A DNA stretch of 64,000 nucleotides, from assembly GCA_030386875.1 (NCBI GenBank), contig CM059564.1:48318075-48382074 (forward strand), read 5' to 3'. The notes under the pieces were generated by a model, which saw only the letters and a program-made list of their open reading frames with translations, was not told the DNA's origin and searched no databases. Shown one piece after another: positions 35,533 through 48,430 of this stretch. How positions within the stretch are numbered: position 1 is the first letter of the stretch; every line of letters starts with the position of its first letter. A program made the translations under genes and the position numbers. The stretch comes from Morinoia aosen. Taxonomy: Eukaryota > Arthropoda > Malacostraca > Amphipoda > Talitridae.

Positions 35533-38500
35533 CTTATACTATCTACTGAGAAAAATCAGTGCCTAAAGTTTCGAGCATTTCAGTGTTAAGTACGTGGTAA
35601 AATTTTCAGTTTTACAGTTGATGTCGTGCAAAATTATTAAAATAGGCAAGTTTCATTCAACATCCCATGCTTTAGGAAGATTTATGCTACAAAGGATCTT
35701 TTACAGAATAATGAGATACAACAAACCAAAATATACAGCTGGTTTTTCGCAAAATAAATATTATTGGTCCGCACTGAAGTGGCTTCTATCATTTACTTTA
35801 CAACAAAGTCAAATCAGAAGCCTAAAAGAACGACGTAAGTACTCTCAATTTTTCATAAATAACGTCTTCAAAGGATAATGTAGGGGAAAATTTATAATTT
35901 TAACCTTCATTTTCACACGAGAGTTCATTTCAAGTTGAGCAGTTTTTCAACTCTTCGCGAACAATCAAAGTTAAAATTGATTTTCCATAACCATTGCTAA
36001 TCACAGTCATCATACTCAGCCATTGTTCATTTTCTTACCTGGACATTAAAACAAGGACAAGATGAGCTTTCCAACAACTCGCAGTTAAATATTCATTTGC
36101 ATTCTCGTTTACGAACTGAAATGATTTCAAGAAAGGGCTCTCAGAGACTTTAGTCCAACACAGCGAAGTAAAGTTCCACAATTAATTAGGAAAGTGGTGT
36201 TCGTGAGAAGAGCTTATGATTTTGGGTGATTTCTTGGCGTCCTCAGATCGTTATCCGAAGAAGGGCGACCCTCGGAGTATTCTTTTCAAACTCGCTTTTT
36301 TGCCCCTCAACCTTTGCCCTTGAAACGCTTCGGTGCCTCGCAGCGGTCCATTCTCTCCTGAAATGTTCGGAGGTGTAGAAACTTCGTGCGCACTTCGGTG
36401 ATCCTGTTATGCGGAAAATGTCTGGTAGTGTCGTAATTTCCCTGCTTTGTTAAATCACGCTTTTACTTCCAAAAGCTAGCTGGATCAGCTCTCTCAGCTC
36501 GGGTGAAGGAATGATCTTGCTTTGGGGAAAAATTATAAAATGAATAATGGGTTACAGCTTTTACTGAGCCGCAATTTCCAAAAAGTCTGCACCTCGAACT
36601 AAAGCTCAACAGGAAAGGTTTTATCATGTTAGTACTTCAGTAAAAATATCTAGATTTTGCTGGGAATATTAGTGATGAACGTTAAACAAAGAAATGCATT
36701 GAAGCAATCCCGTTGTTGGAAAAAATCATGTCGACAACATTGTTGAAACTGCACCGCATGCTGTGCCTGTTGGCAACCGCTCGTGTTCATACTTGTTGAA
36801 TGATGTTTATTTGATTTGTAGCAATTTTTTGAACTCATGAAAGAGAATTGATCTCTCCTTTTTTTGAAGGGAAGGAAGGGGAAATTTTATTTAGAGTGAA
36901 GCTGCAATGTTCCATCCATGGGAGCAGATAAGACTCAAAATTCTGAATGCAGGAATTATAGCAGAGTCTATCATTGCCTGTAAAATAACTATTGATTATT
37001 ATTGGCCTGCGACAGAATCATTAGAATATCCCTGAACTTAAATGTGTTTTATGCTTGTAGTTTGCAGAGACAGTGGGACAGAAGAGTTTAATTGCTAAAT
37101 TGATATAAACAACGTCTGATCTTCATTCGTTATGAATAGATGATAACGGAATAAAAGCATTGGGCATTGAGATGCAGGAAATTAATAAGAAAACCTGTAG
37201 TATTTTCTCTTCAGCATCACAACTTCACTCACCCTTCCAGCAAGATGACCATGCATCCATTCAGTAAACCATTCAGTTCCGTGCAAACATCCAACGAGTT
37301 AAGAAGCTCAAAATATCAAAAAGTTATTTAATTTTTCGGGGCTTGCAATACTTTGCATGACGCAGTAGCAAACGAAGAGTAATTGATCAAAGGAAATAAT
37401 TCCTTTGAGATATGAATAGGTTTATTTCTTCTCTTACTTACGTTAAGTCGGTAAATACATCGGAAACACTTAACAGAAAATGAATTTGGGATTACAGCCG
37501 AGGACGTTGATGTAGTAAAGTTGCCGTAGAAATGGAAAAAAAGTCTATTCCCAATAAAGTTTAAACATGAAATGACCTAAATATTGGTTTTTAAAATATC
37601 TTGACATTAATCCTTAATTAATTCTTAATCTTAATTAAGATTACATTGCTCTATGAATTACATTGATATGTTAATTATCTTAATTAATTACGCATTAGTA
37701 TCGTAACACCCGTGCCACAAGTGACATCGTCTCTTCTATGAAAATTAATAGAGTAAATAATTAGGGCGGCTGCAATATCCGGATTTCAAACCATGCGCGA
37801 ACTACTTCTGGCAAACTACGGACTCCAAGAACGCGAGGAAAAATTTGCAGAGTTAATTTTGCAACGTGAACCCGGATTTTTCATTCGTTTGCACTTGCAA
37901 AATAAGCTCAATTTGAAACGACTCTACTCTGAAATTTACAAATTTTTAAATGATGTCTTCATTGCAAATTCCAAAGTAGTTTTTGCGAGAATGTTGGTGG
38001 ATAACTTTTCAAGCAAGGCCGATGCCCACACCGAAAATGATAATGTTTTAAATTAAATTGTTAAATTTTTTTGGAAAACTTTTAAAATGATCAGACGTGA
38101 TTCAAGATATTTGATTTCAGGTTTTGCCTGAATGAAAAAAAACAATGTTATTACTCAACTAATGCGAAATAAGTATTTATAGCGACAATGGTCATTTGAG
38201 TGGGCAAAATGCTACTCTATCTGATGTTTAGGAGTGGTATTGAAATTCAGGTGAGGAATCTGCTATGTAAATAACAACATTCTTCAAGAAATGTTTTGAA
38301 ATATTTCACAACGATGTCCTGTAGATCGTACAATTATCTGTAGATGAAATTTTGTTTTAAAATAATTTCTGCAGAGGGAAAAATCAACGTACGACGGTTC
38401 ATCAACTGAATTAAACCAAAGTTCTCTGCACAAAGTCATTAATGTACTTAAAAGGTTCGTAAATTAAAGTCAGTAAGAATTGAATTTACAACATTGGTGA

Positions 38501-40599
38501 GTTAGAAAACTTTCCTAAGTGCTGGGTGCGTTATTCATCATGATTATATTTTCCAGGTAAAGTTTTCAATTTTTACTGCTGGCACGAGTTGCACTGAGTT
38601 CAGCTATGGTTTTACGGGACTCAATTGGCGGTTTTTGTTGCCGCGATTTAAAAAACGCATTAACTTTGCTGGCATTAAATGTCTGCGATCCGCGAAGGCG
38701 GAGATGACACGCGAGCAAAAGCAAATTTTACAAAAAATTTCCGCGTAAATTCATGTTTGGGCACTCACGACACAATGTACAATCACTATTTCTTTTTGGT
38801 AGAAACAATTTCTGAAATTAGGAAATGAAAGTCGTGCGGTGGAGTCTCATTTGAAGAACAGTTTTCTTTCATCTGGACTAAACCTTCACTCTTCCACTCA
38901 TTTTGCCTACAGCAATAAACGTCATCATGCTAGCGGACCTTGAAATGAAACGAAGCTCGGCAATGAAAAATGAGGGTGTGTTGCACATGACCTATAATTC
39001 CCTACTCAACGATCGAAAGCGTCTTGCTGAGACCAAACACCAAATTTTAATCGAAAATTGCCGGTCTTGACCTCTGAGGAGGCTATCTCTTAATATTTGT
39101 TCGTAAGAAAACCCACCTTCCCTGCGAAACCTATAACCTTTTCCTGGCGAGGCACGCGTGCGAAAGGCTTTTAAGCATCGCCCTTGGAGGAGGAGGCAGC
39201 TCTGAATAGTTGCCAGCGCATCGCTTTCTTCTCGGTCCCGTGAGGAGCGCCCCAGCCTTTAATAGAGGCAGGGTGACGCAATAATGGCCTTACTGTCGCT
39301 TCTCGATGTCATGAACGACGATTAATTAATACCCCACACAAATGCTTCGATTGCAACGCTCCCGAATGGAGCGATGTTGGCTTTTGTGTTCAGTGCGGTG
39401 CTGTTTGAGAGGCGGTGCACCGTCTTGTGTGACGTGGTCCTGCATTGACGCGGTCTCGCATGAAGCGATATTCATTAGCGCAATTGCGCATACATAGAAT
39501 ACTGTTCTATAAGGCCTTTTATTTGTAAATTCACCTTTACTAACGCCGTAAATGTAAAAAAGAAAGCTAATGAATAATTACTGCCCGGTGTGTTTCTCCG
39601 TCTGCGTTGATGATAATACACAAGTACAATAACTAAAGTTACCGTAACAAACGAAGTTAATTGACGTTTTATTGAGGCAAGGCCAACCTAACCTAACAGA
39701 ATCCCCCTAAGCCAACTCTAATTTAAGTTATTTGTTTCTTTTTAAGTTTCTGCTCGTGAGCAGCAATTGCGGGAAAAGCCTTGATCGTTTTTGTGACCTT
39801 CCGACGTACAAATTTTATCTCTTCAGTCCGCTACTCAATTCAGTGATCAACTCAGCTTCGAAGTTATCAGATATGGTCATAGCGGACATCCGAAAAGTGC
39901 GAGGGAGGAATATAGTAACACTAATAGTAATAAAATTTACGAATGACGATAATTTACTGACAATTTTGAAGTCATACCACATTTTTTGCAAGAATCGAAT
40001 ATAAATTTTAGGGGATGCCATTAAAACGAAGCAAAACTATATTTCTACGAACATTTCACATCTAGTGAGAGTTACGTCTTTCTATTATGTGTACTGATCT
40101 AATATTATGTTTCTGAGAAAAATAATTACCTGTAGCCTTGAAAGACATAACCGAGAGAACTCCTTGATATCGAGCACGAGGTTTTACTCGCATTTTGTAC
40201 CGCCGAAAATATACTCAGTTTTTCAACTATTGATGGTGATGGAACATAAAATGACGTCTGAAAGATCCGTTCTAAATATCCGAAATAAAGTTATACAAAT
40301 AGTAACAATAGTAAATAACATGAAATGATTGTGGAGCGCAAAATATCTCATGGAAACACTAATTTTTCTTTGTCTGTTGTAATACGTCACTCACGATTCT
40401 TATGGGAGCTACAGAGCCCTTATGTCGCAGAGTTGTTTGCATGTTTGATGTCATGAGAGGGAAGAATTCTAGTCAAAGCTGTTTTTCGAGTTCGTGCGAT
40501 GTATGCATTCCTCCGGAAAGCATAACTCATGAAGCACAAGATTGATGGAGAAATTTTGTAGGTGAGACAATGGTGACTTTTTCCTTGCTTCTTACAGAG

Positions 40600-40715
40600 G
40601 AGAAAAAAACATGTCTATCCCAATTAAATAAGATATAGAGGACAAAAAAGACATGTCTATCCCAATTAAATAAGACACAGAGAGGCAGCATAAAAAGACA
40701 TGTCTATCATGAATT
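40600..40715. repeat. Imperfect tandem repeat, three copies
   Basis: ACATGTCTATC recurs at 40609, 40651 and 40698. The first two copies share ACATGTCTATCCCAATTAAA-TAAGA. Confidence 0.8.
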
Positions 40716-41760
40716 AAGCCTTTTTTCATTGCTTAAGTGTTCAACGACGGAGATACTTTGTAATCAAGCAGCTTTGGTCATCAATTTTATTATTTATTGT
40801 GAAAAAAGCTTCGACCGGCTGAGATCAAAAAATTACGTCTTGTTCCACATGAGCCATTTTTGAGTCTGTCTGCAATTTCAAGTCAAAAATTCTATTCAAA
40901 GTAAAAAGTAAAAGTAACTGAAATGGAAACTATTCATGGTCCGTGGACAATTTGTCTTTAGCACTTGTTGATTTTTTGTTTATTCACATTTTTTATGACT
41001 TTCGTCCTACGATTTGTTTTCAAAATATTCTAAACACAGACGGTAATGCAGGAGACGGAGGCATACATGGAACTATCACCTAATTTCATCTCAATTTTCC
41101 ATTCATTAACGTGCATTAAAATGAAAAAATTTTATGGTAAAATTCAACTTCAAACGCATAAAATTACTTTGCTTCTTAAAAGAACCTTGAAGAAAATTAA
41201 GATGTTATTTAAAAAACTGAAACAAATAGCTACCCTTCAACCTCACACCCCATACCCTACGTTATACTTTTGATTTTAATTTTTGTAAAATGCACAATGA
41301 ACATAAATAATAACAGGGGCAAATTTGGCCTAAAATGGTAACTTAAACAAAAAGTAAATCAGTAAAAAACACAATTTTGTGCCCTCATTGCTTACAAAAT
41401 AAAAGAGATTTACAATGCGCAACGTACCGTACGTTTTCAAACCTTAAGAGCGCAATTCATCCTAGAAAAGCTCAATTTCAGTGCGATAATTCCGAATACT
41501 CCTGCTCAATAATCAGATGTTGTTATGTTAATGTCAGTTGTTTTCAGCTTACAAACAATCGGAATGATATAAAAGATCCAATGCATGAACGTCAATGAGC
41601 GAACAACAGCCAGAACAATTCCTGCACGTTTTGATTTTTGTAATAACTCGCATCATCTCGGTAATAATTTATACCTACGAGCATTTTAATTTATGACGCT
41701 TTGACCTTTATTTACAACGAAAGTGTAATCTGTAAAATTAACTCCTTAGTCGGACTACCA

Positions 41761-41852
41761 TTAAGAATTTAAAGACGAAGAATACAGCACGGATAGGTAT
41801 CATATTAATATGATACCTATCCATGCTGTATTCTTCGTCTTTAAATTCTTAA
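41761..41852. repeat. 92-bp near-perfect palindrome (46-bp arms, no spacer)
   Basis: 41761-41806 and 41807-41852 are reverse complements with one mismatch (41791 region, CACGG versus CCATG). The centre is CATATT|AATATG. It is flanked by AAGTGTAATCTGTA (41721-41734) and AAGTGCAATCTGTA (41851-41864). No ORF. Confidence 0.93.
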
Positions 41853-44560
41853 GTGCAATCTGTATGTATACAACAGTATCAGAATAAGTTTCATATAGTT
41901 GTGGCTGAAATAGAGTAGAGTTAATAGTTTTCAGAACAGGGAGAAAAGGTTAATAAAATTCTAATCAGATTAAGAGAAGAAATTTTTACAGACGTGCGTC
42001 TATGAAAAAGCAAATATGCTAGTTTTTTGGTGATGAATACCACCAGTCAGTAGCTTCATCAATGAAGCGAAAGAAATATTGGCTTGATCTCTACACGAAA
42101 ACAGGGTTGGTTACTTGAGCTCTCGTAAGTCTGTCTTCTTAACCTACACTTCATTCCATACTGACTGGCTTCATAACCTTAAGTATCTACTCTTATGAAT
42201 GAGAAAAGCTTTGTTGCACATCGTGAGGGTCTCGTAAAGTTAGTTTCATTATTGCTCTGAAGTGTTTGTGGAGTGGTTCGTTTGTGTAGCTATATAGTTT
42301 CTGAACAGAACTTCTTCAATAAATCTTAATCTTCAGTTATGAAGATTTCTTGCGAGGGAATGGATTAGTGAGAGCTCAATGGAAAACAAACTCAACACAA
42401 ACTTTAGCCAATAGAAAAGGGAAATATTCTGCAGTTCAATAAATGATAATGATGAGGTGCTTTGAAGCGATTTTTATTTCACTCCATACTTTCCTGTACT
42501 GAGTCATGATTTTCTAGTACCCATACATGAAGGTCAAGGTTGACTAGATCCTCTTTAAAGCAATTTGAATAATAAATCGGAAGAGTAAATGTTACTTCTA
42601 ACATTTTTCCTATGAGCACCAGTGGGCTGCCCTTATTTAGTACCCAAAAAGGAAGGATAGCAAACCGAATTTTCGTTTCCAAAGCGACAGTGGAAAAACT
42701 AGTTTCCTGCATCAGCATTCCTCCATAAATTTATTTTCTTCCATCTCAAACCCAGTTTATGAGAAATGTAATGCGAACACCTGTTTTCGATTACGAATTG
42801 CACGACCTTAAAATATACTTTTGAGCTCATCACCTCAAATGTTTTCTACGATGAAAATGCGTACTCGTTGCCCTCTAATACCTTATAAAACGGGAAATTT
42901 CATCCTCAAGTTAAACAGGGTGTAAGCTGAAGAATATTTTCTCTGTATTCTGCCGCAGTCGCTCCCCTGGATAATAAGTCAAGTCAAAAGGGCAGCAGAG
43001 GGGACGGGTCGTGTGGAGGTGAGCCCAAATGTGGCCTTGCCTAGACTGTCGAGCCCGCGACAGATGACCTGGCTGTAAAAACTTGTCCTCAGGGTGTAGT
43101 CTTCTTCATTTTCTGTACGAGGATCCCAAGCTTTATGTTCTTCCTAAAGAAGTTCAGTGATAGATTGGAAAGTTGCTACAATCTTATCAACGATAAAAAA
43201 ACCTGACCGAGGCCTTAATCTTGATGGCCGACACAAGGGAAATATCAATTTTAAGTGATTTGGGGTCATGGAAGGATATTATTAGGTTAGAAAGACAGCT
43301 TAAAAGAAAATATTGAAGAAAAATATGAGTACTGAAAATTCTTCTAAGTTTACAATAAAGTGGTCACACAGCGAGAGAAATAGAAACACATATCATCCCT
43401 AAATAATATTCGAATAGAGATATGTTCTAACACATATAAACAAGGGCTATGTTCATCATATGTCGACAAAATAAAAACATAAAATCATGAAGTATTTCCT
43501 GAAGTTTTTATTGTTTAATTTACCATTAATATTTAGTGCGCCTCTACCTATAAACTTTATTTCATTTACCAGAATTGTAAGTTTTTGTTTAGATTACTTT
43601 CGTTACTTGAGGGCGTTTGTCTTGAGAAACAGTACAAATTAATTTTACTTTCAGAATAAGGAGGTCGAGTTTGGTACTTGTTATGGAAATTCTTAGTTTC
43701 ACGGAACCAATTATTCAGATTTTCTAAAACCCTTATTTTTTTACTTTTTTATGAAGATAAATGAAAGTCTGGTCCAACATTCTCATATACAAGTAACCAA
43801 CGAAGGTAAGCCTGAAACTGCCTCCTGACCGATCCTGAACGCAATCTGTCAGCAATTGCTAATTTAGTTAAATAAATGATGAGTATATCAATACTTGTAA
43901 TTAAATTTAAACAATCACTGCGTTAGAATGACCCTTCGGAGGGTTTTTGGGAGGTGTATCAGAGTTAGAAAAGCAGTAACTTGGTGTTTAGCATCACGAC
44001 TAATGTTGTTTTGGCATCACGACTAATATGTTGTACTGAGGTTGCAATAATTAATGAGGACAACAACTCAGCCACCGCTCCACGTCGGTTCGTTGGAAGG
44101 AACACCCAGCAATGCTAAGAGTAATGCTTTTCTAAAGTGATATCAACGAGCGGTTTTGCTTCTAAGTGAAGTAATATGAATTTAGTAATTTTTCAAGTGC
44201 TTCTTTAATTCTCTTATCGATTTTAAATAAGGGAATGAGATACTGTTTATGTAGTTGTTGTTTTAGCGACTGTTGACTTTGCCAAACTAATATTTTACGC
44301 TGATATTGAAAGCTTGATTCTTATTTCTTAATTACCTGCAAATGAAATACCTGACGTGTAACATTTCGATTCTACTAAAGATTTTGGTAAATTTTGGTTG
44401 AATTCGTAAAACCCGCGATAGTTTCCTTTATAGCTCCGTTTGAACTTGAACTCTGGAGATCTCTCTAATTTTTATGTATAAGTAAAATCTTGTAAATTAT
44501 AGCTTCCCAACACGAGGCCAGAGGATCCCGTTCCTGTTGCCAGCGTTGGTGTTTTATCAC

Positions 44561-44610
44561 AGCTGGTGTTGGGGTGTTGAGGTGTTGAGGTGTTGGGGGG
44601 GTGGCAGGGC
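44561..44610. repeat. GGTGTTGAG microsatellite
   Basis: GGTGTT(G)GG/GGTGTTGAG words repeated about five times in a GC-richer patch, ending in a run of G. Confidence 0.75.
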
Positions 44611-46488
44611 ACACCTGTGGTCAAAGATGAGGTGTTCTTCTCAGATGCTGGAGTCGTGAACGTTTAAAAAACATTTTGACAAGCACTTTAGTGCTTCGAA
44701 GGCTAAATTGAATGTTCATTCGGGCGTTCGCATCTTCTTTATATGATAGCGCAATGAACGAATGACCTTTATTGCTGTAATTAACAGCAGTTGTAAACAT
44801 GTTGCTGGAAATTTTGCAGATGCACTTCGTAGTTGTGTGAGCGTGTTGTTTAGCTAAAGGATTGAGGTGCGATATAATTTAGAAATAAAAAAATAAAGCG
44901 TTTAGAAAATGTTTGGGATTTTAGGGCGGCTTTGAAAGAATTATGTTTTTGTCTGGTTGTGATGGCCATTTGATCATTTAATTTTCGGTCAATAAGGACA
45001 ATTTTATATATTAACTTTTGTATCTAACAAATGTCTCCAAGTTCCGCACGTTCGCAACGGTTAAACTGAATCGCTGCTCGATGGAAGGCTGTCATTCCTA
45101 CGTTGAAAACTTTACATTCAAATGCTTTGGGTTTTAGCAAGTGAAATAATGGCAAGTGAAATAATGTTGTTTCAACCTGTGTCTGAAACAACACAGGTTA
45201 AATTTCTAGACGAGCTAAAGTAACTTTTGAGTTAGGAAGGATTATAACCTTGAGTTTTGTACAGCATTCAGGCGACTAACTTTGCGGAGTTATGGTGGAG
45301 CGATTTGTTATGGAGAATAAGAGTTGATAGTTACAGAAATATCTGTATTGAGAAACGTTCACGTGCTTCATATTAACCGAGCAATATTTTTTTGAACAAA
45401 TGTAACCGAACGAATGAAACTATATTTCACTGTCTACGTGGCAAAATTTGAAATACCCGTAAATGTTTGAGAATTAGGTGGCGGAATCTTAAAACCAGCA
45501 GAGCTAGAGCCCAAACCTTGATTGTGTATCTGTCTTTCGAACGTAGATTTCAACACTCGGACCTTTAGTATCATTTAGGGTTCAGCGCACGCGTGTTCGG
45601 AGCACAAAGCCCATTGTGAAGGAATTCTAATGATTTACGAGTAAGGTCGAGTTCTTTATCGAGGCTTAGATCTCTTCCAAGATTTCCGAGTGCAGTCCAA
45701 GTGGTGAAGAATATTATTGCTTGGATTCGTACGTCCAACTAATATCTTCAAATTCAATTGACACAAGTGCATGCAGTCGCAGCATCACGAAGAGCTAACT
45801 AACGAGGGAATCTTCAGATAAGTTGGCAGTTACGCAAATTAAAGCGCTGTAAAAATTTCCGCCGCTTTGGACCTTGTCTGGTGAACCATAAACGGGTCAC
45901 GGCGGTGCTGGGACAACTCAGACACGATCGGATGTAGTTCATAATGATGTAACACTTTGATATTTCTTCTCGTTCTTTGCTGAGACGATAACAGAGCGTG
46001 TAAAGGAATTTTTAAGGGCGTTTGTTAGGGTTAGTATTCCGAAATGCAAATATCCGAAGCTTGGTAATGTAGCGTTATGCGTGTTGTGTTCAAGGTTATG
46101 TAGTCTTTCAAGAGTTCAGGAAATGATAACGTGTAAGCAATTAATGGTTCATTGTTCTAGAATGCAGTGAGAAGCTTCTTCTCGCAGCAGATAGAAACTC
46201 CTCAATCTCTGAGAGTTTCCTAGATGTAGTATGATATTATTCCTATATTACAGCTGTGGTCAGTGATGTAACATGTGTTATAGGTAAATTGAAAAATTTC
46301 AGTGAAGTTGATGTTCATCAACTGCGTGGTTATAATTGCAGAGAAGATAGTTTTCATTAACTCTTTTATTGAAATTAGTATTCATTTAGTAAACTTATTT
46401 ACGAATTTAAGACACCTTGCATAAAAACGCTCTGCCGCGCACGCAGAATTTCACAAAGATTCGGGTTGATCGTGGTTACTGAAGGTTT

Positions 46489-46568
46489 CCATATGTTTAA
46501 CATTAAGATGATGTTCAGATGAATATATGTTATGGATGAGTCCATATGTTTAACATGAAGATGATGAT
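46489..46568. repeat. Short direct duplication
   Basis: CCATATGTTTAACAT(T/G)AAGA starts at 46489 and 46542, 53 bp apart, each followed by TGATG. Confidence 0.8.
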
Positions 46569-46599
46569 ATTCCAAGTGTACAGGATGCTTATCTTAATT

Positions 46600-46800
46600 T
46601 CGTTTCCGCGCAGTTGTGGAGCTGGCAGAGCGCGTCACGACCTTGTTGCTGCAGAGATCACGCGACCTCAGGCGTCTGCATGCAGTAATTCTGCAGCGCA
46701 CAACATTCGGGTCATCGATCACACCTGCCAGCGGGCAGACGCGCTCGCTTCCTAATTGTGCTCACGTGCGCGCGTATGAAATCCTACGAGTTAAATGAGC
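46600..46800 (+). other. GC-rich patch with two overlapping open frames, function unknown
   Basis: Markedly richer in G+C than its surroundings. After an acceptor-like TTTCCGCGCAG, two plus-strand frames stay open for about 50 codons: one reads VELAERVTTLLLQRSRDLRR, the other CGAGRARHDLVAAEI. Neither has an ATG in a good position nor a family I recognise. It may be an exon of an unidentified gene or simply GC-rich non-coding DNA. Confidence 0.15.
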
Positions 46801-47145
46801 ATGCTAAACTCACTGCAAAATAAGAAGATACTCCGAAATGTATGAGAAATTACGTGGTTTTGAAATCCTGAGAGATTAACGCTCAAGCTAAATTCACGCC
46901 AAAATGTGAAGGTACTGCATCAAAGTGTGGAGATACTGCACCAAAATGTGAAGATACTGCACCAAAATGTGAAGATACTGCACCAAAATGTGAATATACT
47001 GCACTAAAATATGAAGATACTGCAAAATGTGAAGGTACTGCAAAATGCATATGAAACTACGCGTGTATGAAATCCTTAGAGATAAACGCACATGCTATTT
47101 TCACGCCAGAATATGAAGATGCTCCGAAATGTATGAGAATTAACG
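46770..47145. repeat. 21-bp minisatellite nested in a longer diverged repeat
   Basis: Units AAAATGTGAAGATACTGCACC start at 46901, 46922, 46943, 46964, 46985 and 47006, then two 18-bp units follow. Flanking blocks TATGAAATCCT...GAGCATGCTAAACTCACTGC...CGAAATGTATGAGAAATTAC (from 46776) and TATGAAATCCTTAGAG...CCGAAATGTATGAGAATTAACG (from 47067) are copies of each other, with a third version at 46856-46900. Confidence 0.85.
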
Positions 47146-47809
47146 TTCGAAAAGATGTTTCACTCTGAAGGATATGGTGATTCATTGAAATATTCTTACT
47201 ATCTATAGGAGTAAAATGTCTCGTACTCAGCAATTATTAATGCATTTCTCTCTTTTAGAATTCAGTTTTGTGTTGTTTTCAGTATTAGTAAAATACTATA
47301 CGACTCTGAACTGTTTTGTGGCCTCGGGAAATTTGGACAGGTCTGAAATTGACGTGCGTTTTCACACACAATTATTATTTCGAAAAACTCCCAAGCATAT
47401 GTACGAATTCGCAATTTATGCGAATCATAGAAAAAAACGTTTTTCTGTTATCATTTGCGACTATTTTTCTACTTCGAAGGGGGTATGAATATTGGCGCCC
47501 GCCTACACTAACCTGCTGCTAAAGTAGACCTCAAGGTGAAGGTATCCTAGGTAAAAACTGTTCTTAAGTTTGTGTCCAATTGGAAAATCATTTAAACGTG
47601 AATTTGATGTTGATTTAATTGATTTAATTAAATATATATTGAATTTGTCTCTTCAATTTGTATTATTATATTTTTATTTATCTTATTTATATTCACTCTT
47701 TTTGTTTTATATTTTTTTAAACAATCACACTCGAGTGAGCTTGCGTCTGCAGCTGAAAGAGGATGTGATGGCTTCCACAAGCAGGGGTAGGCAAGCACGG
47801 TCATGATGC

Positions 47810-47862
47810 GTGTTGTGTGTGCGTGTGTGTGTGCGTGTGCATGTGTGCGTGCGTGTGTGGTT
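47810..47862. repeat. (TG)n microsatellite
   Basis: Interrupted TG/CG dinucleotide run of about 50 bases. Confidence 0.9.
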
Positions 47863-48373
47863 AGGGTACCAGTTCGATCACATGCACGACAGGAAGAGCT
47901 GCCCCGTGAAGAGGAAATTCGAGTGAGAAGAAGAAAATTGTGCAGTGCTTGTGACTTGAGAAGGTGAAATAGCGCTTGTTCATGCATTTATCACTAATGA
48001 GGATCCAAATTTATGTGGGAAATTGAGATCAGTTCAGGCTGGTGAACTTTGGATTACGGTGTGAATTTTGCCTTCGTTTCTTTTACCTTCGACTTACAAA
48101 CAGAAAACTTACGCCAGGCATTCCGAGTTGGAATGTTAGTAATAATAGTAATAATAATAACATAACACCTTATACATGTTGGTTAAGAACTGAAGGCCTT
48201 TATAATTATAAAAACAGATTTGCATGTACACCTCCGTCTGCAATTCTCCTACGATCACTTGACAGGACTTCATTCCAAAAAGTTTTCAAATTATCTTTGA
48301 AAAAAGTCTTATGACATCTACGGCGTCTAATACAATATGTGTAGAAATGTGGCGTTGTGTTCGTACGAGTAAT

Positions 48374-48430
48374 TCAAGATGAGTCACAAGCCATTTAAGA
48401 TGAGTCACAAGTCATTTGAGATGAGTCACC
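48374..48430. promoter_or_regulatory. Three AP-1 sites in a 21-bp tandem repeat
   Basis: Perfect TGAGTCA at 48380, 48401 and 48422, each within AAGATGAGTCACAAG-like units exactly 21 bp apart (two turns of B-DNA). No gene was recognised nearby, so a target cannot be named. Confidence 0.45.

Larger units (their letters stand above)
31883..41760. other. Long non-coding stretch
   Basis: Contains the CRE/CCAAT site, purine minisatellite and short duplications listed separately, and a GC-richer patch at about 39,110-39,480. An 87-codon open frame from 37793 begins with ATG but matches no family I recognise. No spliced gene could be built. Confidence 0.5.
41865..46599. other. Long non-coding stretch
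   Basis: A GC-richer patch at about 42,950-43,080 lacks a recognisable domain. The rest is AT-rich. Confidence 0.5.
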
